From a virus, in IMG/VR virus record IMGVR_UViG_3300046007_001267, positions 1-23,519 of that record: a stretch of DNA of 23,519 nucleotides; one strand, written 5' to 3'. Numbering within the stretch: the first letter of the stretch is position 1; every line of letters begins with the position of its first letter. Shown here piece after piece: positions 6,470 to 13,483 of the stretch. Under the pieces are notes generated by a model. The model searched no databases, was not told where the DNA came from, and was given only the letters and a program-made list of their open reading frames with translations. Both the position numbers and the translations under genes were made by a program.

Positions 6470-8209
6470 TTACATATCGTGAGGCGCGATATATGCTTTT
6501 GATTCACTTGGTTTTAATGCTGGTAAAATTTCGCCCTCTTTTCTTGCTTTTGCAGGTGTAATTTTTTCAGCTAAAGGATTGTTTACATCGGCTCTTAATC
6601 TGTACGTTTCACGCACCCAAAAATGCTTACAAGTTCCAAAAGGGAAAGCCTCTGAAAGCAATCCGCCACCTTTCCATAAAAATATATCATAAGGCTTGTT
6701 TGGGTTTGGTCGCATTCCAAATCCAGGATTAACATTTCGCTCACTCATTAAAGCAATATCCTCTCTTCTATACAATTTATTTGCGCTCATCATTGCTTTG
6801 CAAAACTCACGTTCCGGGTTTGGGTTCCCGCTGTATCTATATCGGCTTTTAAATATAACGCCATCTTGTGAACTCCTTGCGTTTGGTCTTGCAGTTCCAG
6901 TCTTTACATCTGCCAAAGCAACATTCATTAATTTAACGGTTGTAGAGTTTAACCTCTCCAACTCCGCATCTCTCTCCTCTTCTTTGTCGTAGTCAACTGG
7001 ATCGGCACTAATTAACTCCCACTCGTTCAAATCTATTTCCTCTCCTAAGTCTGAAAAATCATCCGCAGCCATTTGAATTGGTGTTACTATTGTTTCAGTT
7101 GGTGTAATTGTTGGGGCCTCACTTCTTAAACTTAAAAACTGCAAATCCAAACTAATACCGTTTGCCGATAATATTTCCATTAAGCCATCCAAAATAATTT
7201 CTTGCTTTGGAGTAATTACATTTATCATCAACTCCGCAAATCCGACTTTTATTTCGTCAGCGTTTGAACTAAATCCGCTCGCCTCTTTTATACCTACCAA
7301 CATCGGTGAAGTAAGTTTGTGAGCGGTGCAAAGTTGTTGCCTAGCTTCAGCAGTTAAGTATTCATATTGTTTATGCGCTTCGCTAACTTCTAAGGCAGTA
7401 ATTGTAATCTCACTATCTTTGTTGTCGTTCCAATTTAAAAAGAAATTCCCAGCTTTATTTGATCCGGTTAAATTCTCACGAATTCTGCGAGTGCTTTCCA
7501 TTATTTCAATCTCACTCGCTTGAACTCCAGCGTTCATATTTATAATGTACCCAAAAGATAGTCCATTTTGAATATGCTTAATACAATAGTTTTGAAACTC
7601 CTCCTCAAATTTTGCCCAACTTAAACCACTTACATAACTAGGGTTAGAATAGTAAAATTGTCCGACTTGGTAATCTCTAATAATATAAATTTCTGAACGC
7701 TCTCCGCCTCCACTACCAAATCCGAAAGCATCATAACGCTCGGGCTTATATTTTTGAACATTTGAAAAATCATAACTATACCAATATCCCGTAATATCGC
7801 CATCCTCGTTGGCTACTTCGGGAGCAACCCTTTCTTTTGCAATATGGTAAACTTTTCGTACTTCATTATTCAAATATTTCACTTCAACCGAAGCCTCTCC
7901 AAACATTTCAAAATCTTTGCAAATTTTTCTTAATTCCTTTTTATCAAATATGGTGTTTAATGCGCTCCACTCTTTTGGCTTGGTTAACTTCTCGTTGGAG
8001 TTAATCCCTTTACCGTAAATGAAATTGGCGTAACTATCAATTATTGCACTATTTGTAGTTGATCCGTTATAAGCATCAATAATCGTTTTGTAAAATTCGT
8101 TATTTCGCCCATTCAATACCCACTTTTTACCCTGCACCTCTTTAATTTCTGGGCGGATGTAGTTTGATAATTGAATTTCGAATACTCTTTGTTGTGGTTT
8201 ATTAGCCAT
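6470..8209 (-). CDS. Portal protein with an extra C-terminal Cys/His domain, 579 aa
   Basis: Residues 1-360 look like a portal: an N-terminal clip/wing region, Ser/Asn-rich strands, helix-rich EIEIMESTRRIRENLTGS (about 232-250), then the LTAEARQQLCTAHKLTSPMLVGI stretch (286-307) followed by SGFSSNADEIKVGFAEL, which is typical of portal stems and membrane-active helices near the channel. After an acidic, low-complexity linker (365-420) a second domain follows (about 448-545). It carries SRYRYSGNPNPEREFCK, then CKHFWVRETYR, and resembles the Cys/His-bearing C-terminal part of some phage morphogenesis (MuF-like) proteins. The portal is thus longer than a minimal portal and may be a portal-morphogenesis fusion. 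It is unusually placed after the capsid genes. The portal call is good; the domain call is tentative. Confidence 0.75.
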   Translation of the reverse strand: MANKPQQRVFEIQLSNYIRPEIKEVQGKKWVLNGRNNEFYKTIIDAYNGSTTNSAIIDSYANFIYGKGINSNEKLTKPKEWSALNTIFDKKELRKICKDFEMFGEASVEVKYLNNEVRKVYHIAKERVAPEVANEDGDITGYWYSYDFSNVQKYKPERYDAFGFGSGGGERSEIYIIRDYQVGQFYYSNPSYVSGLSWAKFEEEFQNYCIKHIQNGLSFGYIINMNAGVQASEIEIMESTRRIRENLTGSNKAGNFFLNWNDNKDSEITITALEVSEAHKQYEYLTAEARQQLCTAHKLTSPMLVGIKEASGFSSNADEIKVGFAELMINVITPKQEIILDGLMEILSANGISLDLQFLSLRSEAPTITPTETIVTPIQMAADDFSDLGEEIDLNEWELISADPVDYDKEEERDAELERLNSTTVKLMNVALADVKTGTARPNARSSQDGVIFKSRYRYSGNPNPEREFCKAMMSANKLYRREDIALMSERNVNPGFGMRPNPNKPYDIFLWKGGGLLSEAFPFGTCKHFWVRETYRLRADVNNPLAEKITPAKARKEGEILPALKPSESKAYIAPHDM

Positions 8210-8211
8210 TT

Positions 8212-8520
8212 TTATACTTTTAGAATGCCGTTGTTCATTTCGTAGTTTTCTAGATCTGTTTGAGCAGTAACATAAGCCTTGCCTCTGTACGTAATTGCGT
8301 CATTTTCGAGTACTACACACTCAAAACTTTGCCCCTCGATGGTCTGAAAATCCGAAAATGTGATTATTAATTGAAAGTTTTGGTAAAAAACATTATCATA
8401 TTCAATCGAATAGGTAATATTTTTAAGTTCATCACGTAAATTTAACACAATTTCGCCACCATTATAGCTAGCTGGGATACATTTAAACGTGTGATTTGTT
8501 GCTACTGAAAAGACTATCAT
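8212..8520 (-). CDS. Small beta-rich protein before the portal, 102 aa
   Basis: It is predicted to be almost all beta, with strands such as GGEIVLNL, ITYSIEYDNVFY, FQLIITFSDF and GKAYVTAQT. It begins five bases after the AGTCTTA box of the third late motif and directly precedes the portal (2-nt gap). Position suggests a head-tail connector or virion component. No known family recognised. The first codons (MIVFSVATN) are hydrophobic but too short for a signal peptide. Confidence 0.65.
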   Translation of the reverse strand: MIVFSVATNHTFKCIPASYNGGEIVLNLRDELKNITYSIEYDNVFYQNFQLIITFSDFQTIEGQSFECVVLENDAITYRGKAYVTAQTDLENYEMNNGILKV

Positions 8521-8525
8521 ATTTA

Positions 8526-8549
8526 TAAGACTAAAATATATCGATTTGT
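8526..8549 (-). promoter_or_regulatory. Late motif copy 3: ACAAA-N12-AGTCTTA in front of the portal block
   Basis: On the minus strand ACAAA (8549-8545), then 12 AT-rich bases, then AGTCTTA (8532-8526), then TAAAT and the ATG at 8520-8518. Spacing is identical to the copies at 11319-11342 and 18701-18724. It begins only three bases after the T-tract of the terminator at 8553-8579, exactly where a new promoter would be needed. Proposed as a late promoter used by the phage sigma-like factor; the function is inference. Confidence 0.6.
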
Positions 8550-8552
8550 AAC

Positions 8553-8579
8553 AAAAAACCCATCAATTAAGATGGGTTT
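8553..8579 (-). terminator. Rho-independent terminator after the probable tail tube gene
   Basis: On the minus strand AAACCCATC pairs with GATGGGTTT around the 6-nt loop TTAATT, and the second arm runs into six T residues. It has a 9-bp perfect stem and a good T-tract in the direction of transcription. It ends the capsid/tube block; the portal block then restarts with late motif copy 3. Confidence 0.85.
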
Positions 8580-8601
8580 AAGTAGTAAGTTAAGCTAAAA
8601 T

Positions 8602-9132
8602 TTAAGAAACAACCGTTGCAGATACAAAAGTTAACAATTCAGCTTTTGTAGTGTTATCTAAGAAAGGAGATAATGAACCTTCCTCGGCAGTGATGGTAAG
8701 TGTAAATCCTGAGAGGTCGCCTCCCGCTGCGCCACTCGCTTTGGTACAGTTGCTCATTGTGCCATTTGTTGCTCCTAAAAGCATAATATTACCGTTGTAA
8801 TCTTCTACAAATACAAAAGGTCTGCCCTGACAAATTAATTGTACTTGCGCTTGTAAATCTGCCGCCAATTTTGGAAGTGTAACCGCCAAAGATTGAGCCA
8901 CTAAATAAGTTCCGTTATCTTCAGAACTTGTACCCGTTTCTGTTAGTGCGTTTGTTGTAGCTTTTACTTCGTATTTAAAAACTTCGTCTAAAGTTCCCAA
9001 ATCGGTAACCGCTTGCGCTGCTACTACAAAACCGTAAGAATCGTAATTCGCAAAGTAAAGGTTTTTAATACCTCCTCTTTGATTTTTACAATTATTCAAA
9101 AGTCTACCCGCAGTTATTGGACAATATGCCAT
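8602..9132 (-). CDS. Probable major tail tube protein, 176 aa
   Basis: It is beta-rich with a tube-like layout: MAYCPITAGRLLNNCKNQRG at the start, central strands (EVFKYEVKATTNALTETGTS; SLAVTLPKLAADLQAQVQLI), then RPFVFVEDYNGNIMLLG and a C-terminal GDLSGFTLTITAEEGSLSPF. The alternation of strands with a loop describing the reference state matches siphophage tube subunits I associate with Bacteroidota phages. The gene is alone between two stem-loops (9152-9173 and 8553-8579), an arrangement that suits a very abundant protein. It lies directly after the major capsid gene instead of before the tape measure, which is atypical, so a head decoration or head-tail role remains possible. Confidence 0.55.
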   Translation of the reverse strand: MAYCPITAGRLLNNCKNQRGGIKNLYFANYDSYGFVVAAQAVTDLGTLDEVFKYEVKATTNALTETGTSSEDNGTYLVAQSLAVTLPKLAADLQAQVQLICQGRPFVFVEDYNGNIMLLGATNGTMSNCTKASGAAGGDLSGFTLTITAEEGSLSPFLDNTTKAELLTFVSATVVS

Positions 9133-9151
9133 AATATTTTTATTTAAAATA

Positions 9152-9173
9152 AAGGGGGAAACTAATCCCCCTT
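9152..9173 (-). terminator. Stem-loop between major capsid and tail tube genes
   Basis: On the minus strand AAGGGGG pairs with CCCCCTT around an 8-nt loop; the stem is GC-strong and followed by TATTTTAAAT. The T-tract is weak, so it probably acts as a leaky terminator or a 3'-end stabiliser of the capsid message rather than a full stop. Confidence 0.6.
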
Positions 9174-9182
9174 AGTTACTTC

Positions 9183-10202
9183 TTATCCTCCGTAAAGTAC
9201 TCCTTTTGTAGCTTGACCTACATTCGCTGCCAATGTGTAGATTGAACGTACAAATTGAACATCGCCATCGTTAACCAATTTACCTACTTCAAATCTGTTT
9301 ACATCGTCAAGTAAATCTGTATTCCAAGATACTGCCGCTTTTCTTTGAGCGTAAGCCATCAAAGCATTTGGAGCAGGAACGAACAACAATTCAATTCCGT
9401 TGTAAAACACTTGAGAATTGTTAAAGTTATCTCCAGTTATTACAAAGTTGATTTGTTGAGCAGCACCAACCGCATTGTTAGCGTTGTAGCATAATTGCTT
9501 CCAAGAACGTGGGCAATAGATAACTGTTGGAGAAACTGTATCGAGTAAGTTTTCCGCTGGTATTGCAGCAAAGATTTTACCAACTTCCGCAGCGATGTTC
9601 GCAGCAGTTACAGTTGTTCCAGTTACTTTGATATAACCACCAATTGCAGCGTTATCATAAAGTACTTTTGCAAATACTCCATCAACAAGTCCAGCAGTTA
9701 AAGCAGCAACCGCAGTTTGTGTTGCAGCAGTCATCGAACCTTGTGCAGATCCCGGAGTTAATGCAGCGATTGCAGTTTTTGTTCCGCTTGTAATACCACC
9801 CCAAAAAATGTTTTCTGCATCTTGTGAAACGTTTGGTCCAACCATTGCCAAAACAGTTGAAGCGAACTCGCTTGATTCAATGTTGAACGCTCCCGGATTC
9901 ATTGAACGGTTAAATCTAGATGAACGTAAAGCCTCTTGTAAGAATGTTTGCTTGTACTCTAGTTTTGTAGGTGTAATTGTACGGTCTGTAATGTTAATAC
10001 TTCCGCTTGAACTCAAAGCACTACCTGTGTATAGTTGTGCAGTTACGTCAACTCCAGCCTCTGTAAAGATTGTACCGGCTTTGATGTTGTCGTTAAATGT
10101 TACGTATCCATCGCTAATAGTTTTATTTGCGAATAATACTTCCTCAAGGATTGGTTCTACTGCAACCCCTCTAATGTCTACTGGTGTATAGCTTATTGCC
10201 AT
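9183..10202 (-). CDS. Major capsid protein, HK97-like fold, 339 aa
   Basis: Length and composition fit an HK97-fold capsid subunit. The N-terminus (AISYTPVDIRGVAVEPILEE) is followed by an extended arm and strands, an Ala/Gly/Thr-rich middle (about 140-180), and a C-terminal region with paired motifs PTVIYCPRSWKQLCYNANN, GIELLFVPAPNALMAYAQR and DVNRFEVGKLVNDGDVQFVR, typical of the A-domain and P-domain closing strands. It directly follows the protease/scaffold gene, the standard arrangement. Codon use is very regular, as in a highly expressed gene. A stem-loop follows its stop. The fold call is by eye, supported by context. Confidence 0.8.
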   Translation of the reverse strand: MAISYTPVDIRGVAVEPILEEVLFANKTISDGYVTFNDNIKAGTIFTEAGVDVTAQLYTGSALSSSGSINITDRTITPTKLEYKQTFLQEALRSSRFNRSMNPGAFNIESSEFASTVLAMVGPNVSQDAENIFWGGITSGTKTAIAALTPGSAQGSMTAATQTAVAALTAGLVDGVFAKVLYDNAAIGGYIKVTGTTVTAANIAAEVGKIFAAIPAENLLDTVSPTVIYCPRSWKQLCYNANNAVGAAQQINFVITGDNFNNSQVFYNGIELLFVPAPNALMAYAQRKAAVSWNTDLLDDVNRFEVGKLVNDGDVQFVRSIYTLAANVGQATKGVLYGG

Positions 10203-10221
10203 TTTTTTTAGTTTTTAGTTG

Positions 10222-11313
10222 TTATTTTAATTGTTTTTTGATTTCTCTGTGTCGTTCCAAAGCTGTCATTGCCTCGAAAGGTTTTGCATCTTTAACTTCT
10301 GGTTTTGCTTTTGTGCTTGCGCTTAATTGAATTTCTTTTGCCTCTGAAATTTCCGCTTTCAATTCAACTTTAAGATCGTTCATTTGCTTAGCCACTTCGC
10401 TAGACAAATTCATTACGATTGTTTTGATTAACGCCTCAAATTTTCCATCGTTACTCATTTCCACTTCTTCAGCTTCCATTTCTTTAACTCTGATTTCAGC
10501 GATAATTCCCGCTTCTGTAATTATTAAGATGTTGCCATCTTCCAATTCGTGTTCGCCAACTGGAGCAGGAGTAGTCGTGCCATCTTCAGCTACGATGTTT
10601 ACTTCTTGACCAGCTTCAAAACTTGCCGCTTCTAAAACTGTAACTCCATCGCTAAGTTTCATTTGTGCCAATTTTACATCCACCACTTCGGGTGCTGGGT
10701 TATCGCTCGATAATTTTATCGCAGCAAACCCCTCTTTAATTGCATTTGCAATCGCTTCTAGATTCATATAGTTAGTATTTAAATTAATTTTCTCTAATCC
10801 GAATTTTGTACCATCGATTGAAAAGCCTTTCACTTTTCCAGTTTTTATATAGTCATTCCAAACCTCGTCATTGTTTATTTTCTGCATCCCGTACAAAGTT
10901 CCAATCGGGTGCTTAAATCCGTATAAAACCGACTTATCGTGTACGTCATCCTCCTTTATCCACGTTTCTGTAAAGGTTACATCTTCTATAAATTTCCCAT
11001 CGTGTTCGATAGTTGAATTGTTTTGAAATCCGTTTTTAATAAACTTTTCGTGGATTTCTTTTATTGTTTCTGCCTCGAACATAATGTTAAAAGGCTCCCC
11101 TCCATCGGGATCGTTTCTCATTATTAGTTGGTTTGGAATTAAAACCGCTCCAACTACTATCCTCTTTTCCTCGTTTACCGTTGCAAGTTGTATATCGGTT
11201 TGCTCTGCTGAAAGTGATATAAATAACTCCTTTGTGGCTGGATCATCCACTAAAGAAATTGCGTAAATTCCGCTTTCATCATTTTCGTTTAAAACCACTT
11301 TGTAAGTTTGCAT
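10222..11313 (-). CDS. XkdF-like prohead protease with C-terminal scaffold-like region, 363 aa
   Basis: The first about 175 residues match the XkdF/Peptidase_S78_2 type: SLVDDPATKELF (20-31), VGAVLIPNQLIMR (54-66), a likely catalytic His104 in TIEHDG and a likely Ser165 in KGFSIDG. Such serine proteases cut scaffold and capsid ends during prohead maturation. The rest is acidic and contains a short beta unit (TTPAPVGEHELEDGNIL) and a helical Lys/Glu-rich tail (about 290-363), as in scaffolding proteins, so protease and scaffold may be one polypeptide. It is the first gene after late motif copy 2; the ATG lies five bases from AGTCTTA. The major capsid gene is 19 nt downstream. Catalytic residues are inferred from position and motif. 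Confidence 0.75.
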   Translation of the reverse strand: MQTYKVVLNENDESGIYAISLVDDPATKELFISLSAEQTDIQLATVNEEKRIVVGAVLIPNQLIMRNDPDGGEPFNIMFEAETIKEIHEKFIKNGFQNNSTIEHDGKFIEDVTFTETWIKEDDVHDKSVLYGFKHPIGTLYGMQKINNDEVWNDYIKTGKVKGFSIDGTKFGLEKINLNTNYMNLEAIANAIKEGFAAIKLSSDNPAPEVVDVKLAQMKLSDGVTVLEAASFEAGQEVNIVAEDGTTTPAPVGEHELEDGNILIITEAGIIAEIRVKEMEAEEVEMSNDGKFEALIKTIVMNLSSEVAKQMNDLKVELKAEISEAKEIQLSASTKAKPEVKDAKPFEAMTALERHREIKKQLK

Positions 11314-11318
11314 ATCTT

Positions 11319-11342
11319 TAAGACTGAATTTAATTATTTTGT
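11319..11342 (-). promoter_or_regulatory. Late motif copy 2: ACAAA-N12-AGTCTTA in front of the capsid block
   Basis: On the minus strand ACAAA (11342-11338), 12 AT-rich bases, AGTCTTA (11325-11319), then AAGAT and the ATG at 11313-11311. It fills most of the 38-nt gap after the tape measure gene. Same geometry as the other two copies, while the 12-nt spacer sequence differs; the boxes, not the spacer, are conserved. Confidence 0.6.
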
Positions 11343-11351
11343 TATAAACTT

Positions 11352-13358
11352 TTATCCTAAACTCGCATTTCGTATGATGTTGCGGTCTAGTGATTGCCCC
11401 GTTGTAACATCGCTCGGAACTACGTAAGCCTTAACAGGTGTTTGTTGTTGAGTGCTCATCACGTTTGCTAATTGATTAACTCCGCTATTACCTACTACGT
11501 TGAATTGTGGTGCTGCTCCACCTGCTGCACCGCCACCGCTCATTGTTGGTGCTGCACCTCCGCCTCCACCTCCGCCACCTTTAGGAGTTTTAACTGCTAA
11601 AATCTTTTTAACCGATGCGTAACCAGAAGCTAATGCACCAGCTGCCGCAACTGCCCCTAACGCAATACCAACAGGTCCAGGCACTGCGCTCACCATTCCT
11701 TTAAAAGCCGAAACTCCCGACTGAATAGTATCTATTGTTGTAGCTGCTATTGCCGCTGCCTTACCAGCATCTGTGCTTTCTCCCAATAAACTTGCAGCTG
11801 TTTTTAGTGATGATGAATAAGCCGAAAGGGCAACCTGTCTAGCTTGTTGTTTTTTCTTTTCTATTTCATCTTGTGTTGCGGCAGTCGCTACATCTACTGC
11901 TATAATATCCTTATCTAATTTTATTTTAAGTTGCTTTTGCAATTCAGCATTACCCTCTGCCGCTAAATATTCAGATTCATATTTTTGAGTTAAAACTAGC
12001 TTATCATAATCATCTTTTTCAAGTGTTAACTCTTGTAATCTTAGAAATTCAGAATCTTCTTTTTCAATTTTTTTAGCGGCTATATCAAGTTCAATATTTG
12101 CTAAATTTTTTAAATGTTGCCTTGTTAATTCTTCAGTCGATAAATTGTTAGCCTCTAAAACTGCTTTTCTATCTTTATATTCTCGCTCCGCTTTTTCTGC
12201 TGGAGTTTCATTATTTTGGCTTAATGTATTTAATATGTTAATTGCATCTTGTGCTGACTTCATATCATCAGCCAATTTTTTATCCGCTATTGCTTTTAAT
12301 GCAGCGGCTTCTTCTTTTTTATTTTTTTCTGTATTTGCTGTTTTTTCCTCACCGCTTTTCTTTTCGGCTTCTCTTTCTTTTTCAGCTTGTTCTGCATTAA
12401 AATTGGCAATTTCTAATCTGCCTTTCCTTTCTAAATCTAAATTTTCTGCCGTTAATTCTTGTATTCTTTTATTTTGTTCTTTTGTTAAATTATAACCCTC
12501 TTTTTGAGTGGCTGCAATAGATTTAATTTCTTCATAATTGGCATTTCTTCTAGCATTAACGCCATCAAGTTTAATTTGTGTTAGCTCCTTATCACTTGCG
12601 CCTCTTTGTTTTGCCGCAGCTAATTCAATTTGAGTATTATAATCTATTCCTTTGGCGTTAAAATCGGCTAATTCTTTACCGTATTCTAATTGTCTGTTAA
12701 GTCCTTTTTGCTTATCAGTCAATTCTTCAGTTGCATCTGAACTTTCATTCATTTTCGCTACTAAATAACCAAGTCCAACTACTAAAGCACCTATACCAGT
12801 ACTAACAATAGCGGTTTTTAAAGCGTTAAATGATACTGCGGTTGTAGTTACTGCGCTAGAAAATAATCTTTGCGCTACCGTTGCCGCTGCGGTTGCTAAA
12901 GTATCTAATTTTTTAAAAGTTGTAGTGCTTTGAATTACTGCGCTTAATTGTTTGAAACTATCAACACTCTCTCCAATAGCTTGTAAACCTTGCGATAGTG
13001 CCATTGCGGCTTGAACTTTCAAAAGTGTCTTTTCAACTTCCTCCGATTGCGCACCAAACAAAGCCATCCCACCTTGCACCGCAGCAAATCCACCAGCAAC
13101 TCCTGCTAGGGAACTGCTCAACGCCTTAAACTTCGCATCGGGGTTAAACGCATCTGTTAACGCTTTTGCATCGCCAATCCTATCTTTTAATTCTCCCGCT
13201 TTTTTAGCTGCCTCGACTGCTTGTTGCGACGTAACTCCAAACTTTTCAGATAATGCAGCTACATCCGCCTGCGCTGCTCTTAATTGCGAACGTAATGAAC
13301 CAACCGCCTCATCCGCGTTGCCTTGTACTTTTATATCAATTACTTTCTCTATTGCCAT
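11352..13358 (-). CDS. Tape measure protein, 668 aa
   Basis: It sets tail length and is carried inside the tail tube. The sequence shows an N-terminal helical region (1-70), an Ala/Gly-rich stretch (80-200) with a TM-like helix at about 181-203, a long charged coiled coil (about 210-500), and a second Ala/Gly-rich hydrophobic region (about 520-585) of the GKAAAIAATTIDTIQ type found near the C-termini of many tape measures. An 8-Gly run starts at 594. The end carries VKAYVVPSDVTTGQSLDRNI, which I associate with Bacteroidota phage tape measures. At roughly 0.15 nm per residue the length predicts a tail near 100 nm, consistent with a siphovirus. No lytic domain seen. It overlaps the preceding small gene by 10 nt. 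Confidence 0.88.
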   Translation of the reverse strand: MAIEKVIDIKVQGNADEAVGSLRSQLRAAQADVAALSEKFGVTSQQAVEAAKKAGELKDRIGDAKALTDAFNPDAKFKALSSSLAGVAGGFAAVQGGMALFGAQSEEVEKTLLKVQAAMALSQGLQAIGESVDSFKQLSAVIQSTTTFKKLDTLATAAATVAQRLFSSAVTTTAVSFNALKTAIVSTGIGALVVGLGYLVAKMNESSDATEELTDKQKGLNRQLEYGKELADFNAKGIDYNTQIELAAAKQRGASDKELTQIKLDGVNARRNANYEEIKSIAATQKEGYNLTKEQNKRIQELTAENLDLERKGRLEIANFNAEQAEKEREAEKKSGEEKTANTEKNKKEEAAALKAIADKKLADDMKSAQDAINILNTLSQNNETPAEKAEREYKDRKAVLEANNLSTEELTRQHLKNLANIELDIAAKKIEKEDSEFLRLQELTLEKDDYDKLVLTQKYESEYLAAEGNAELQKQLKIKLDKDIIAVDVATAATQDEIEKKKQQARQVALSAYSSSLKTAASLLGESTDAGKAAAIAATTIDTIQSGVSAFKGMVSAVPGPVGIALGAVAAAGALASGYASVKKILAVKTPKGGGGGGGGAAPTMSGGGAAGGAAPQFNVVGNSGVNQLANVMSTQQQTPVKAYVVPSDVTTGQSLDRNIIRNASLG

Positions 13359-13483
13359 TTCGCTGCTTTTTTAAATAATTCCCAGTTATTTGTATATTGA
13401 TATTTTCCCTTTGCGGTTTCGATTATCTCGTTGCCTTTATAGTCCTCTGCTATTTGTAGCATTTCTAGTATTTGATTAAGCAT
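13349..13483 (-). CDS. Small 44-aa protein between tail-tip and tape measure genes
   Basis: ATG at 13483 overlaps the stop of the 798-aa tail protein by 8 nt, and its stop overlaps the tape measure start by 10 nt, so it fills the gap exactly. It reads MLNQILEMLQIAEDYKGNEI and ends NNWELFKKAAKWQ. It is helical with no membrane segment. Position next to the tape measure suggests a tail-assembly role, but this is inference; family not recognised. Confidence 0.6.
   Translation of the reverse strand: MLNQILEMLQIAEDYKGNEIIETAKGKYQYTNNWELFKKAAKWQ

Noticed and set aside
11575-11620. Polyglycine-coding repeat at the tape measure end as a mobile or regulatory repeat
   Set aside because: It is an in-frame glycine linker common in tape measure C-termini.
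12145-12495. Plus-strand open frame opposite the tape measure
   Set aside because: It is rich in Ser, Phe and Ala, the reverse-strand shadow of the Lys/Glu/Ala-rich coiled coil; no sign of independent coding.
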